Notes: generated from the letters alone by a model not told the origin. A stretch of 52,117 bases of DNA from Litorivivens sp041625495 (GCF_041625495.1 NZ_JBFJTH010000003.1:1-52117), one strand, 5' to 3'; counted from the stretch's first letter, positions 16,598 to 25,612 are shown. Translations and numbers: made by a program.

Positions 16598-16615
16598 CCG
16601 TACAGAGAAGTACGG
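16598..16615. promoter_or_regulatory. Inverted repeat just upstream of CaiB start
   Basis: CCGTAC-AGAGAA-GTACGG, a perfect 6-bp inverted repeat immediately before the AAAGGA ribosome site of the gene at 16628. It could be an operator or a leader hairpin affecting translation. Its halves resemble, but do not match, the GntR palindrome. Confidence 0.4.
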
Positions 16616-16627
16616 TAAAGGACGATA

Positions 16628-17836
16628 ATGACAACAGAACGTGGCTGGGCTGGCCCCTTACAAGATGTCCGTGTACTGGATCTGACTCGGGTTCTGGCTG
16701 GCCCTTCGGCGTCGTTGGCGTTGGCCGATCTCGGTGCAGAGGTGATCAAAGTAGAGCCCCCGGGCAGCGGTGATGAAACCCGCACATTTCCGCCTTTTCG
16801 CGACGGTGAAAGCCACTACTACCTCGCTATCAATCGCGGCAAAAAAAGTATTGTTATCGATCTGAAAACCGAAGAGGGCGTACAGCTGGTCAAAGATTTG
16901 GCGGCCAAGTGCGACATCCTGATTGAAAACTATCGGCCCGGTGTAATGGATCGCCTGGGATTGAGTTATGAGGTCTTGTCCGCGATCAACCCCGGTCTGA
17001 TTTACTGTGCGATTTCCGGTTTTGGGCAAGATGGCCCGTTGCGGGACCGTCCTTCTTTTGACATTGTTTTGCAGGCTATGTCCGGTGCCATGAGTGTCAA
17101 TGGTGAACCGGGTGGATTGCCCACCAAACTCGGTATTCCACTGGGTGATCTGATCGGGGGTATCAATGGCCCGATTGCGATTCTCGGTGCCTTGCACGAA
17201 CGCAATACTACCGGTAAAGGTCGACTTATTGATATTAGTCTGATGGACGGCATGATGGGTATGCTGGGCTATCTGGCTCAGCTCGCATTTTTTACCGGCG
17301 AAGATCCCAAGCCGGTCGGATCTCAGCACCCTAACCTAGTACCTTATGGCGCGTTTCCCGCAAGTGATGGATCAATCATCGTTGCGTGTTTGACCAATAA
17401 CTTCTGGGGGCGCATATGCAAGGCTATAGCCCAGCCTGAGCTGGAAAACGACGGGCGCTTTAACACCATCGAAAAGCGGCGCAATGCACGCGAAAATGTT
17501 AACGCGATTGTGGCGTCCTTTACCGAACAACACACGGTAGATGCACTGGTCGAATTGTTTACCGAGCATCAGGTGCCGCACGCACCGATTCTGGGGATTA
17601 CCGAAGCTCTGAATCAGCCGCAGGCGAAAGCCCGCAATATGGTGGTCGAGACAGATCACAAAACCCTGGGCACCATACCCATCGTTAACCGTCCGATCAA
17701 ATACCCCGGTGCGGATCAGGCTATTCCCAGCGCGCCGCCTGTGTTGGGGCAAAATACCAATGAGGTATTGGCGGACATATTGAATTTGGATGAGGCTCGC
17801 ATTGGGGAGCTTCGCAGCCGAAATATCGTAGGCTGA
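16628..17836 (+). CDS. CaiB/BaiF-family (class III) CoA-transferase
   Basis: Family III CoA-transferase of 402 residues. Such enzymes move CoA between acyl-CoA and a free acid through an aspartyl-CoA thioester. The expected catalytic aspartate is Asp145 in RPSFDIVLQAMSG. The N-terminal signature LQDVRVLDLTRVLAGPSASLALADLGAEVIKVEPP and the NRGKKSIVIDLK segment are typical. It begins a unit with the SDR (27-base gap), ligase and thioesterase genes. Donor and acceptor are unknown; it could recycle CoA between pathway acids, or use formyl-CoA or succinyl-CoA. A second family member is at 45371-46561. Confidence 0.92.
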   Translation: MTTERGWAGPLQDVRVLDLTRVLAGPSASLALADLGAEVIKVEPPGSGDETRTFPPFRDGESHYYLAINRGKKSIVIDLKTEEGVQLVKDLAAKCDILIENYRPGVMDRLGLSYEVLSAINPGLIYCAISGFGQDGPLRDRPSFDIVLQAMSGAMSVNGEPGGLPTKLGIPLGDLIGGINGPIAILGALHERNTTGKGRLIDISLMDGMMGMLGYLAQLAFFTGEDPKPVGSQHPNLVPYGAFPASDGSIIVACLTNNFWGRICKAIAQPELENDGRFNTIEKRRNARENVNAIVASFTEQHTVDALVELFTEHQVPHAPILGITEALNQPQAKARNMVVETDHKTLGTIPIVNRPIKYPGADQAIPSAPPVLGQNTNEVLADILNLDEARIGELRSRNIVG

Positions 17837-17863
17837 CACTCCTATTATAAAAAGGAGAACAAC

Positions 17864-18775
17864 ATGACAGAACTGAGATTTAATAACCGCGTTGCCGTCA
17901 TCACAGGTGCCGGTCGCGGTCTCGGCCGCGCCTATGCACTTTTGCTTGCTTCGCGCGGCGCTAAAGTGGTTATCAATGACCCCGGTGTCAGCATGGAAGG
18001 CGACAGCACTGAGGAAGGCCCGGCGGATGCGGTGGTCAGTGAAATCAAAGCGGCGGGCGGTGAAGCGGTGGCCAATACCGATTCCGTTGCCACACCGGAA
18101 GGTGGGCAGGCCATCGTGCAGTCCGCCCTCGATACCTTTGGCCGTATTGATATCCTGATTCATAATGCCGGTATCGTGCGCCGTTCGCCTATCGAAGAGA
18201 TGAGCGTAGAAGATTTCGAATCGGTTCTGGACGTTCACCTGCGCGGTGGCTTTCATGTATTGAAGCCGGCTTTTTCCGCGATGAAAAAAGCCGGTTACGG
18301 CAGAATCGTGATGACCGGTTCGATCAATGGTCTCTACGGCAATGCCGGTGTGATGAACTACAGTGTGGCCAAGGGCGGGTTGATCGCCATGTCGAATGTG
18401 GCGGCGCTGGAGGGTGCGGACTATGGGATCAAGAGCAACGTGATACTGCCCGCAGCGGTAACGCGTATGTCGGCCGGTGTGGACACCAGCGCTTTCCCGC
18501 CGATGGATCCGGATCTGGTTGCGCCCACTGTTGGTTGGTTGGCTCACGAATCCTGTTCTGTCAGTGGCGAAATGCTGTCATCGGCAGCCGGACGTATTGC
18601 ACGTGCATTCCCGGCAGAATCGCCCGGTGTGTATCAGCCAAGTTGGACCATAGAACAGGTGGGTGAGCGTATTGAAGCGATTCGTAACGCGGATCAGCCG
18701 CTGGTGTTTGCTCCTGTGCCGAGCGGTCATATGGATCATTTGCGCTATAGCTTTGCCATGGCATCCAAGAAGTAA
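17864..18775 (+). CDS. SDR, MFE-2-type 3-hydroxyacyl-CoA dehydrogenase (paralogue)
   Basis: SDR of 303 residues, same length and layout as 12696-13607: TGAGRGLG at 14-21, HNAG at 100-103, and catalytic Ser153, Tyr166 and Lys170 (YSVAK). The C-terminal extension ends almost identically (HLRYSFAMASKK against HIRYSFAMASKG). The two are clearly duplicates that have diverged. The start is ATG at 17864 with AAAAGGAG. It sits between the CoA-transferase and the second CoA ligase (36-base gap). It probably oxidises a (3R)-hydroxyacyl-CoA to the 3-keto form for a different intermediate than its paralogue (inference). Confidence 0.88.
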   Translation: MTELRFNNRVAVITGAGRGLGRAYALLLASRGAKVVINDPGVSMEGDSTEEGPADAVVSEIKAAGGEAVANTDSVATPEGGQAIVQSALDTFGRIDILIHNAGIVRRSPIEEMSVEDFESVLDVHLRGGFHVLKPAFSAMKKAGYGRIVMTGSINGLYGNAGVMNYSVAKGGLIAMSNVAALEGADYGIKSNVILPAAVTRMSAGVDTSAFPPMDPDLVAPTVGWLAHESCSVSGEMLSSAAGRIARAFPAESPGVYQPSWTIEQVGERIEAIRNADQPLVFAPVPSGHMDHLRYSFAMASKK

Positions 18776-18811
18776 ATCGATTCGACATAAGGCAGACTGA
18801 CAGGAATTATC

Positions 18812-20515
18812 ATGATGCAACTGGCAGAAATCGTGGGTAACCAATCCCTGGTCAAAGGCATTCCGCTCAGTGAAGAGGAGGGCGTCGGCGCCCTGACACT
18901 GGGTAGTTTTTTGAAGGAAGTCTCCACGCGTTACGCGGACTGTGAAGCTGCGGTAATGCGCACGGGAGATTCTGCACAGCGCTGGTCCTATAAGGATCTG
19001 TGGAATGATTCTGTGCGACTTGCTAGAGCACTGGTCGCCAAAGGCGTCACTAAAGGTACGCGGGTCGGCATTCTCGCGACCAACCGCTACGAGTTTCTGA
19101 CAAGCACATTCGGTACGGCACTGGCGGGTGGCGTGGCCACAACCATGAATACTTTTTCAACGGCTGCGGAACTGGAAATCCTACTGGAATCTTCGGCCTG
19201 CTCTGTGTTGTTGTTCGAGCGCAAAGTACTTAAGAAAGATTTCGCCGATATTCTGATTGAGCTGGAACCGCAGTTGAAAAGCTGCGCGCCCGGGGAACTG
19301 CGTTCTAGAAAATTCCCGTTTCTGCGCCATTTGTCGATGATGGACAGCGAAAGTGGTGAGGGCGGTATTGAAGGTTGGGAAGCCTTTCAGGCCTGCGCCG
19401 ACGAAACGCCGATGGCCCTAATCGACAGTATTCTGGAAAATGTGGTGCCGGCCGATCCGGGTGTATTGTTTTTCTCGTCAGGATCTACGGGGAAGCCGAA
19501 AGGCATCCTCAGCGCCCATCGTGGTGTGTGTCTGCAAATGTGGCGCTGGCGCCAGTGGCTGCAGTTTGGCGACGACGTGCGCAGTTGGTCAGCCAACGGC
19601 TTTTTCTTCTCCGGTAACTTTGCATGGGCCTTGGGCAGCACCTTGTCCGCTGGCGGCAGCATGATTTTGCAGCCAACCTTTCAGGCCGAAGAAGCCTTGT
19701 CGCTGATCGAACAGGAAAAGGTTACTTTTATTGCCGCGTGGCCGCACCAGTGGGCGCAGCTGACTGATGCCAAAAACTGGAACGATGTCGATCTCTCATC
19801 TCTGGTGTATATCGATAAGAACTCGCCAGTCGCAGCACATCCTACGGTGAATTCCAACTGGGTGGATGCTCAGAAGGCCTACGGCAATACCGAAACGTTT
19901 ACCATCAGCTCCATGTTTCCAGCCAATACGCCGGATGACATCGCAGCGGGCACCCACGGCATTCCAGTGGCAGGCAATACCTTCAAGATCGTTGACCCGC
20001 TCACTGGTGAGATTAAACCCATCGGCGAGAGTGGTGAAATTGCCGTGAAGGGCCCCACCCTGATGCTGAACTACATCGGAATCCCGATGGATGATGTGCT
20101 CGACGATGAAGGTTTTTTTCGTACGGGTGACGGCGGCTTTTTCGACGAGCGCGGCCGTCTGCATTGGGAAGGTCGCATTAACGACATTATCAAAACAGGT
20201 GGTGCCAATGTGTCCCCGGTCGAGATAGATATCGTACTGGCGAAGTGTCCCGGTGTGAAAGTTACCAAAACGGTCGGCGTACCCGACGAATTACTGGGCG
20301 AAATCGTGGTGTCTTGTATTGTGCCGGTGGATGGCGCGGAGATTACCGAAGATCAGGTACGCAACTTCGCCAAGGAAAAATTGGCCGCCTTTAAAGTACC
20401 GCGTCGCGTGCTGTTCTTTGCCGAAGACGAGCTGGAAATGACCGGTAGCGCCAAAGTTAAGGCCAAGGAGCTGATTGAGCAGGCCGTGCAGCGCTTGGCG
20501 GCAGAAAAAACGTGA
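18812..20515 (+). CDS. AMP-dependent acyl-CoA ligase
   Basis: ANL-superfamily acyl-CoA synthetase of 567 residues. It carries the regular phosphate-binding motif FFSSGSTGKPKGI (220-232), the YGNTETF motif, the hinge RTGDGGFFDERGRLHWEGRIND and the C-terminal lysine region TGSAKVKAKEL. It is a different subfamily from the ligase at 13789 and not a recent duplicate. The start is the first of two ATGs (18812), preceded by AGGAATTATC. Its last bases overlap the GTG start of the thioesterase gene by four, so the two are translationally coupled: the CoA ester and its hydrolase are made together. The substrate acid is unknown. Confidence 0.9.
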   Translation: MMQLAEIVGNQSLVKGIPLSEEEGVGALTLGSFLKEVSTRYADCEAAVMRTGDSAQRWSYKDLWNDSVRLARALVAKGVTKGTRVGILATNRYEFLTSTFGTALAGGVATTMNTFSTAAELEILLESSACSVLLFERKVLKKDFADILIELEPQLKSCAPGELRSRKFPFLRHLSMMDSESGEGGIEGWEAFQACADETPMALIDSILENVVPADPGVLFFSSGSTGKPKGILSAHRGVCLQMWRWRQWLQFGDDVRSWSANGFFFSGNFAWALGSTLSAGGSMILQPTFQAEEALSLIEQEKVTFIAAWPHQWAQLTDAKNWNDVDLSSLVYIDKNSPVAAHPTVNSNWVDAQKAYGNTETFTISSMFPANTPDDIAAGTHGIPVAGNTFKIVDPLTGEIKPIGESGEIAVKGPTLMLNYIGIPMDDVLDDEGFFRTGDGGFFDERGRLHWEGRINDIIKTGGANVSPVEIDIVLAKCPGVKVTKTVGVPDELLGEIVVSCIVPVDGAEITEDQVRNFAKEKLAAFKVPRRVLFFAEDELEMTGSAKVKAKELIEQAVQRLAAEKT

Positions 20516-20925
20516 GTCAGGAGCTGACAGTACCCGAGGGCTGGAAACGACGCGAGATGAAGGGTATTCCAGCCTCGATGGAAGCCCTGTGTACCCGCAA
20601 GACTGAGCAGGGCTTTCAGTACGCACTGCAGGTCGATGAACGCCACGCGAACGCGCAGGGAATGTTGCATGGCGGTGTGTTGATGAGCTTCCTCGATCAC
20701 GGCATGTCGCTGATCATCTGGGAGGCAACTGATCGCGCATTCTGTTCAACCGTCCATCTGGACAGCCACTTTCTGGCTGCCGTAAGGCCCCCGGCCTTTA
20801 TAGTGCTGGATGCTGAAATACTGCGCCAGGGGCAAAAGCTGGTGTTTGCTCGGGGAACCCTTAGCGTTGAGGGTGAGGCGGTGATGGAAGCGACCGGGGT
20901 TTGGAGTGTGACGCGGCCCAAGTAA
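20512..20925 (+). CDS. PaaI-like hotdog thioesterase
   Basis: Small acyl-CoA thioesterase of 137 residues. It has the hotdog signature HGGVLMSFLDHGMS, with the H-G-G motif at 53-55 and Asp62 in the position of the PaaI catalytic acid. The start is GTG at 20512, overlapping the ligase stop by four bases (GTGA). It is the last gene of the plus-strand run and faces the DapB-like gene at 20987. It probably releases free CoA from dead-end or stalled thioesters of the neighbouring ligase, a common housekeeping role for such enzymes in catabolic operons (inference). Confidence 0.88.
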   Translation: MSQELTVPEGWKRREMKGIPASMEALCTRKTEQGFQYALQVDERHANAQGMLHGGVLMSFLDHGMSLIIWEATDRAFCSTVHLDSHFLAAVRPPAFIVLDAEILRQGQKLVFARGTLSVEGEAVMEATGVWSVTRPK

Positions 20926-20946
20926 GGTGCAAGTAGTCGGCAAAGA

Positions 20947-20982
20947 TTCGCGAGCAGACTGGTATTGCTGCCCACTCGCGAA
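20947..20982. terminator. Hairpin between convergent genes
   Basis: TTCGCGAG (20947-20954) and CTCGCGAA (20975-20982) form a perfect 8-bp stem, with CAG/CTG extending it inside. There is no U-run on either strand. Its place between convergent stops (20925 and 20987) suggests transcript-end protection or weak termination. Confidence 0.45.
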
Positions 20983-20986
20983 GTCA

Positions 20987-22036
20987 TTAGCCGAGTCGCG
21001 CTATCACTTGCGGCAACTCTGCAGTGGTTTTTACGCCGGGGCTGGCGGCACACACCGCTTCGATAGCATTCACCGCGCGGTGCGCGGTATATCCACCCAT
21101 CTGCTCGGCCACCGGCTCATCGGTGCGGGGCATGTTGAGTCGAACATCCAGCGGCGTGTCGCCTTCGACATTGACTCGCCAACCGGTATCACCCAGCTCC
21201 CATTCGCGATCCAGCTCGGTCGCACAGTACCAGTTGGCGCGCAGTTGTATCAGTGGCTTGCCGTTGCGTATGCCGGCGATGGTAATACGCTGGGCAGCAA
21301 CCGTGCCCGGCTCGATATACGCATCTTCTGCAATTTTAATACGCGACGTGGCGTTTGCAGTCTCGCCAAAAGCTTTCACCTCGTCTATCTCAAGTCCCAA
21401 GGCCACGGAGGTGGAGGTAAGCGATTGCTCAAAACCTTCAGCCATATGCTGGAGCATACCCTGGTCAAACTCGCCGGTGGCTTCACGGCCATAGCCCATT
21501 ACATCAAATACCATTTCAGGTGAGCAGGATTCGGGAATGTAGGCGTATTCGTCGATCGTAACGCAGTCTACGCGTCGTGCTAGCGAGGTCAGTACTACCG
21601 GAATCGCTTCGGTAATAAAGCCCGGGCTGGAGCCGGTGGCGTGCAGGCTGCTATTACCTTTTTGACAGGCGGCCAAAACGCGCTCGCGAAACTCAGGGCG
21701 CATCTTCGGCGCATAGAAAAATTCATTGCGAGTGGTGACGATATTGATACCTGCTTCGAGTAGACGGCAGATGTCATCCAGATTGGCGCCTTCCTGCATA
21801 TAGAGCACGCAATCGGGTTTCAATGCGACTACATCGTCGATGGAGCGGGTGGCTTTAATACCGGTTGCCGGCAGTCCGATAAGCTCGCCGGCGTCTTTGC
21901 CTTCTTTGGCTGCGCTGTGTACATAGAGACCGACCAACTCTAGATGGGGATGCTGAATGACCGCGCGCATGGCCCGTGAACCAACCTTGCCGGTGGCCCA
22001 TTGAACAACGCGCAGTGTGGAATTCTGGCTGCTCAT
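20987..22036 (-). CDS. DapB-like NAD(P)-dependent oxidoreductase
   Basis: Oxidoreductase of 349 residues with an N-terminal Rossmann fold (VVQWATGKVGSRAMRAVIQHP, about 9-29) and a C-terminal domain resembling dihydrodipicolinate-reductase and 2,4-diaminopentanoate-dehydrogenase-like proteins. Genes of this type occur often beside hydrophobic-compound catabolic genes in actinobacteria and proteobacteria; their substrates are mostly unknown. The start is ATG at 22036 with GAGGACATCC. It has a separate promoter gap after the TonB-receptor terminator, and a copy of the window-wide palindrome lies 28 bases upstream, so it is probably coregulated with the pathway. It is not the true lysine-pathway dapB: length and sequence differ. 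Confidence 0.8.
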   Translation of the reverse strand: MSSQNSTLRVVQWATGKVGSRAMRAVIQHPHLELVGLYVHSAAKEGKDAGELIGLPATGIKATRSIDDVVALKPDCVLYMQEGANLDDICRLLEAGINIVTTRNEFFYAPKMRPEFRERVLAACQKGNSSLHATGSSPGFITEAIPVVLTSLARRVDCVTIDEYAYIPESCSPEMVFDVMGYGREATGEFDQGMLQHMAEGFEQSLTSTSVALGLEIDEVKAFGETANATSRIKIAEDAYIEPGTVAAQRITIAGIRNGKPLIQLRANWYCATELDREWELGDTGWRVNVEGDTPLDVRLNMPRTDEPVAEQMGGYTAHRAVNAIEAVCAASPGVKTTAELPQVIARLG

Positions 22037-22063
22037 AGGATGTCCTCGCCGTGAAATTTATTA

Positions 22064-22078
22064 TTGAACAGTGCTGTT
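22064..22078. promoter_or_regulatory. Copy of window-wide palindrome, DapB-like promoter
   Basis: AACAGCACTGTTCAA on the minus strand, 28 bases ahead of the start at 22036. It matches the CACTGTT core exactly and also forms the even palindrome AACA-GTGC-TGTT on the plus strand. Confidence 0.6.
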
Positions 22079-22156
22079 GGTTTATAACATGCCTGCGACA
22101 AGTAGTGGAACCCTGAGTTTCATTAAATGTCGCTTGTGTGAGCAAATCTCTGCCAC

Positions 22157-22183
22157 AAAAAAGGGAGCCCAAGGGCTCCCTTT
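22157..22183 (-). terminator. Rho-independent terminator of TonB-receptor gene
   Basis: A stem of GGGAGCCC and GGGCTCCC extended by A-T pairs (22160-22170 with 22173-22183). Read on the minus strand it ends in six Us. It lies 18 bases after the receptor stop at 22201. Confidence 0.92.
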
Positions 22184-22200
22184 GGTAGCTGCGAAAAGGC

Positions 22201-24669
22201 TTAAAAGGTGTAGCGCAGGCGGGCGCCGTACATTTTCGGCAGGCCACTCATGCGCGATTCGAAGCCCAGTACGGTGTAGGTGCCGGAAACATATGTCGCA
22301 TACTCTTCATCTTTCAGGTTGGTGGCATATAGCGACAGGTCTACGTTGCTGCCGAAGATGCCGTACCAATCTGCGTTCGCATTAAACAGTTCGTAGGCAG
22401 GCAGCATAGCAAAGGGCGAGGTACTGGATGCCGCTGCGCGCTGTTCACCGGTGTATACGTAGGTGATGCCGGTTTCAACAACACCCCAACTCAGTGGTAG
22501 CGGCAGGTTGTAGTTCAATGAGGCTACCCAGGCGCTTTCCGGGGCAAACGGCAGCTCGTCGCCTTCGTCGGCAATGGGTGTGGCGGTGGCGCCGCCAAGT
22601 GTGCCCGCCGAGGCGGCAACTTTGGCTCGGGTGTCTTCCTGTTCTTCAAGTTCCGTGTCGAGCTTGGAATAGGATAGGGCCAGCGTAAGTCCGTCGTAAA
22701 GCTGCAGGAAAGCTTCTGCTTCAAAGCCTTTGATAGTGGATTTGCCGGCGTTGAAAATCGCTACGGTCTGGGCTGACGTTTCGTTGATATAGCCGGTTTG
22801 CAGCTGCATGTTTTCAAAGTCGTTATCAAAGATAGCGACGTTGAAGCGACCGGGAATCGGGCCGCCAAAGGCTGTTTTGGCGCCAATCTCGTAGGTGTCG
22901 ACTTTTTCGGCTTCAAAGGTATCAATGCCGGGATCAACCGCCGCGTTCACGCTGCCCTGACGGTAACCGCGAATGTATTTTGCGTACAGCATGGTTTCTT
23001 GCCACGGACGGTACTGTACTTCCAACAGGCCGGTTGGTGCTTCGCTGGATTGCTCAGGCTCGGTGACCTGAATAACCGGCTGCTGCTGTTGTTCACCCAC
23101 ATAGGGGTAGCGGGTTTTCTTGCCGTAGCCGTAGGTGTCGTCCCACGTATAGCGAACGCCGAGGGTGCCGGTCAGAGATTCCAGAAAATCGTAAGAAGCC
23201 TGAGCATATGCCGCTTTGTTAACGTATTCAGTTTCAAATTCGTTCACGATTACACTGCCAAGCACACCGCCGGTTACATCGAAGCAGTTGTACTCGGAGG
23301 GATCGCCTTCCAGTGTGGAGTTGTCGCAGGAAATAGTACCGGCTGATGTATTGCCTGACGGACCATCGGGCACACTGTTTTCGTAGTAGACGCCTGCCTG
23401 CCATTCCAAGCGGCTGTCTGAGGTCAGGCCCTGGAGCTGAACTTCTGCTACGTAGGTTTCCTGGCTGGTAACCGGGTAGTTTGGATTGACGATGGACAGA
23501 CCCACTGAGAACTCTCGGTTGGGGTCGAAGGCACCGGGAACAGCAACGGGCAGTGGCAATACGTTACCCACTACGTCGGGAAATCGGGTGCCGAAAATAT
23601 CAGAACCGTTTTCGGTTTCCAGATGGGCATAGGCCAGAATGTTTTTCAGCGTAATGCTTTCGTTGATATCCCAAGTGAAGGTGTTGATTAGACGCTTTTC
23701 CTTGATTGTCGTGATCGGTGTTTTCACCGTGCTGACGATATCGTAGTACCCGTCCTGACCGGTTTCGCGCTGCATTTCCAGCTGGTCATTACAACCCTGA
23801 TTGGTGAAGACCCCAATGATCTGCTGGGTAGGATCGTTGTTGCTCTCGTTATTGCAGGCAAATAAACGAGAGGTGTAACCGGCAGTGTCGGAATCCACGT
23901 CGGTGAGGATGGTGTAGTTTTCCATCGACTCATTGATGTCCCACACCGCGCTCAGGCGAAAAGCCGTGTAGTCGACATTGCCCAGTTTATCTGCGCCAAT
24001 GTTGGTAATGTTGTTCAGGTGACCGTCGCGCTCGTTGTGGTCTACCCCGAAACGCATGTGGAAGGTGTCGGTCAGGGAAAAATTGGCCACCGCCTGCTGG
24101 CGTGAAGAACTGTAGTTGCTTTCTGAGAATTCAACGTAGGCTTCGAATTCGTCGCTTGGTTTGTTGGGTACGAGCAGGATTGATCCGCCAGTGGTATTGC
24201 GGCCAAACAAGGTACCCTGGGGGCCTTTCAGTACCTGAACGTTTGCCAGATCAAACAATGAGCCCGGCCCGGCGCCGTCACCAGATGTTTGCGACGTCTG
24301 GCCGCGTGGTGCAATTACCTCGGCGAAGTAAACGCCAACCGAGGCCGTCGTTCGCAGTGAGCGGGTAAAGCCGCGAATAGAAAAGGTCGCGTTTTCCGGC
24401 CCGAAGCGGGTATTGGTAGTCAGCGATGGCGTATAGGTCGCAATATCATTGGAGTTGGTCATGTTGACATTGGCGATCTGTTCTTGATCGAATACCGTGA
24501 TCGAGATGGCGACGTCCTGGGCGCTTTCTTCTTTGCGCTGGGCCGTGACCACAACCTCTTCCAGCAGAGCGCTTCGCACCGTATCCTGCGCCGAAACCTG
24601 AGGTGTCACCGCCGCAGCGCCAACCGTTAACGACAGGCTGCTCATTAAAATTTGTCTTTTGTCTTTCAT
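22201..24669 (-). CDS. TonB-dependent outer-membrane receptor
   Basis: Outer-membrane active transporter of 822 residues. A signal peptide (about 1-27, ending PQVSA) is followed by LEEVVVTAQRKEESAQDVAISI, the typical start of the plug domain, with the plug running to about 165 (LKGPQGTLFGRNTTGGSI). The 22-stranded barrel follows and ends in the terminal aromatic YTF. Family members take up siderophores, vitamins or bulky hydrophobic or oligomeric compounds; here the surrounding oxygenases point to import of the pathway substrate (inference). The gene has its own promoter (a palindrome copy at 24754-24768) and terminator, so it is expressed separately from the P450 unit. The start is ATG at 24669 with AAAGGTGAG. 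Confidence 0.95.
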   Translation of the reverse strand: MKDKRQILMSSLSLTVGAAAVTPQVSAQDTVRSALLEEVVVTAQRKEESAQDVAISITVFDQEQIANVNMTNSNDIATYTPSLTTNTRFGPENATFSIRGFTRSLRTTASVGVYFAEVIAPRGQTSQTSGDGAGPGSLFDLANVQVLKGPQGTLFGRNTTGGSILLVPNKPSDEFEAYVEFSESNYSSSRQQAVANFSLTDTFHMRFGVDHNERDGHLNNITNIGADKLGNVDYTAFRLSAVWDINESMENYTILTDVDSDTAGYTSRLFACNNESNNDPTQQIIGVFTNQGCNDQLEMQRETGQDGYYDIVSTVKTPITTIKEKRLINTFTWDINESITLKNILAYAHLETENGSDIFGTRFPDVVGNVLPLPVAVPGAFDPNREFSVGLSIVNPNYPVTSQETYVAEVQLQGLTSDSRLEWQAGVYYENSVPDGPSGNTSAGTISCDNSTLEGDPSEYNCFDVTGGVLGSVIVNEFETEYVNKAAYAQASYDFLESLTGTLGVRYTWDDTYGYGKKTRYPYVGEQQQQPVIQVTEPEQSSEAPTGLLEVQYRPWQETMLYAKYIRGYRQGSVNAAVDPGIDTFEAEKVDTYEIGAKTAFGGPIPGRFNVAIFDNDFENMQLQTGYINETSAQTVAIFNAGKSTIKGFEAEAFLQLYDGLTLALSYSKLDTELEEQEDTRAKVAASAGTLGGATATPIADEGDELPFAPESAWVASLNYNLPLPLSWGVVETGITYVYTGEQRAAASSTSPFAMLPAYELFNANADWYGIFGSNVDLSLYATNLKDEEYATYVSGTYTVLGFESRMSGLPKMYGARLRYTF

Positions 24670-25015
24670 AACTCACCTTTCAGTCCGTGAATTGGCACCT
24701 ATCTTCCCTTATTGGGTAATGACTTGATGGCACTGCCCAAGCTATATTTAATAGACACCACTGTTGAGCATTATACGTGGAGATGATTTCAAATGAAATA
24801 GTGTGGTTCTTAACGTGGGCCCGTAATGCGCGCGCTTTTATTCAGAGCGTGACCGCAGTCAGGTATCAGGAGGTACGGGGGCTGCGCCGTGTATCGTATG
24901 GCATGGAGATCCGAAAAATTGGGTCGGTGGGCACAAGTGCTGTGCTGATAGTGCGCTATTTGCATCGCTATAGCGCTAACCCCATCGGTTATATGAGGAG
25001 GATCGCGCCGTGCAG
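24670..25015. other. Non-coding gap upstream of TonB receptor
   Basis: A 346-base gap. It holds one window-wide palindrome copy (24754-24768) and an inverted repeat GCGCTAT/ATAGCGC (24953-24959 with 24970-24976) without a U-run, which may weakly end the upstream TetR message. An open frame at 24777-25019 has no protein-like character or family and I treat it as chance. Confidence 0.6.
24754..24768. promoter_or_regulatory. Copy of window-wide palindrome, TonB-receptor promoter
   Basis: GACACCACTGTTGAG, 85 bases upstream of the receptor start. It shares TAGACAnCACTGTTGA with the copy at 27510-27524. Confidence 0.6.
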
Positions 25016-25612
25016 TTAGGCTTCGGCGGCGTTTTCCTGAAGAGTGAATACCGGCCCCAAAACAGCGCGGCGATAGATTTCAGCGATTTTTTCGAGCGGC
25101 ATGGGATCGTCCTGTCGCAGCCACCAGGCGAGGAGCTCAATAGTGCTACTGGCCACAAGAATGACGCCAAATTCTGCGGGTAGCCAGTCGCTCTGTTCGG
25201 GGGTGTGGGCGGCCACCTCCTGCGCTACGCGCACAAACTCATCGCGCAGTGCGCTGGCGGCTCCACCGGTCAGCAGCGTGCTCCACAGTGTCCGGTGCTG
25301 ATCGACGTATTGGCACAGTGCAAGCGACGCAGTGTCGGTATCGCTGGCATTGAATGTCACCAAGGTGTAGTCGATCAACTGCCGGATTTCCTCTGTAGCA
25401 ATTTCTTCCAGCAGGGATTCCTTGGTTGGATGATGCCGAAAGAAAGTGGTATAGCCAATGCCTGCATCTGCGGCCAGTTCGCGGATGGTAATCTGTTCAA
25501 ATGGCTTGGTGGACAGCAAATCCAGCATGGCCTTGCGCAATGCCTCGCGGGTGCGCACTACACGCGCGTCCGATGTGGTCGAAAAATGTGGGCGATATAT
25601 TTTGTTGGGCAT
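25016..25612 (-). CDS. TetR/AcrR-family transcriptional regulator
   Basis: Repressor-type regulator of 198 residues. The N-terminal helix-turn-helix is at about residues 37-60 (FEQITIRELAADAGIGYTTFFRHHPTKESLLEEI). The rest is an all-helical ligand domain without a recognised signature. The start is ATG at 25612. It lies downstream of the P450 and ferredoxin genes on the same strand, 116 bases after the ferredoxin stop, with a 7-bp hairpin between them. It may sense the P450 substrate or regulate the TonB receptor that follows. No clear palindrome lies directly before its start, so which operator it binds is open. Confidence 0.9.
   Translation of the reverse strand: MPNKIYRPHFSTTSDARVVRTREALRKAMLDLLSTKPFEQITIRELAADAGIGYTTFFRHHPTKESLLEEIATEEIRQLIDYTLVTFNASDTDTASLALCQYVDQHRTLWSTLLTGGAASALRDEFVRVAQEVAAHTPEQSDWLPAEFGVILVASSTIELLAWWLRQDDPMPLEKIAEIYRRAVLGPVFTLQENAAEA

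Noticed and set aside
17372..18547. 391-codon antisense open frame
   Set aside because: Shadow of the CaiB and SDR genes on the other strand; no family features.
24953..24976. GCGCTAT/ATAGCGC inverted repeat as terminator of the TetR gene at 25016
   Set aside because: No U-run and a 10-base loop; could be chance.
24777..25019. 80-codon plus-strand open frame upstream of the TonB receptor
   Set aside because: No ribosome site, no recognisable family, unusual composition, overlaps the TetR gene end and a promoter region with an operator copy.
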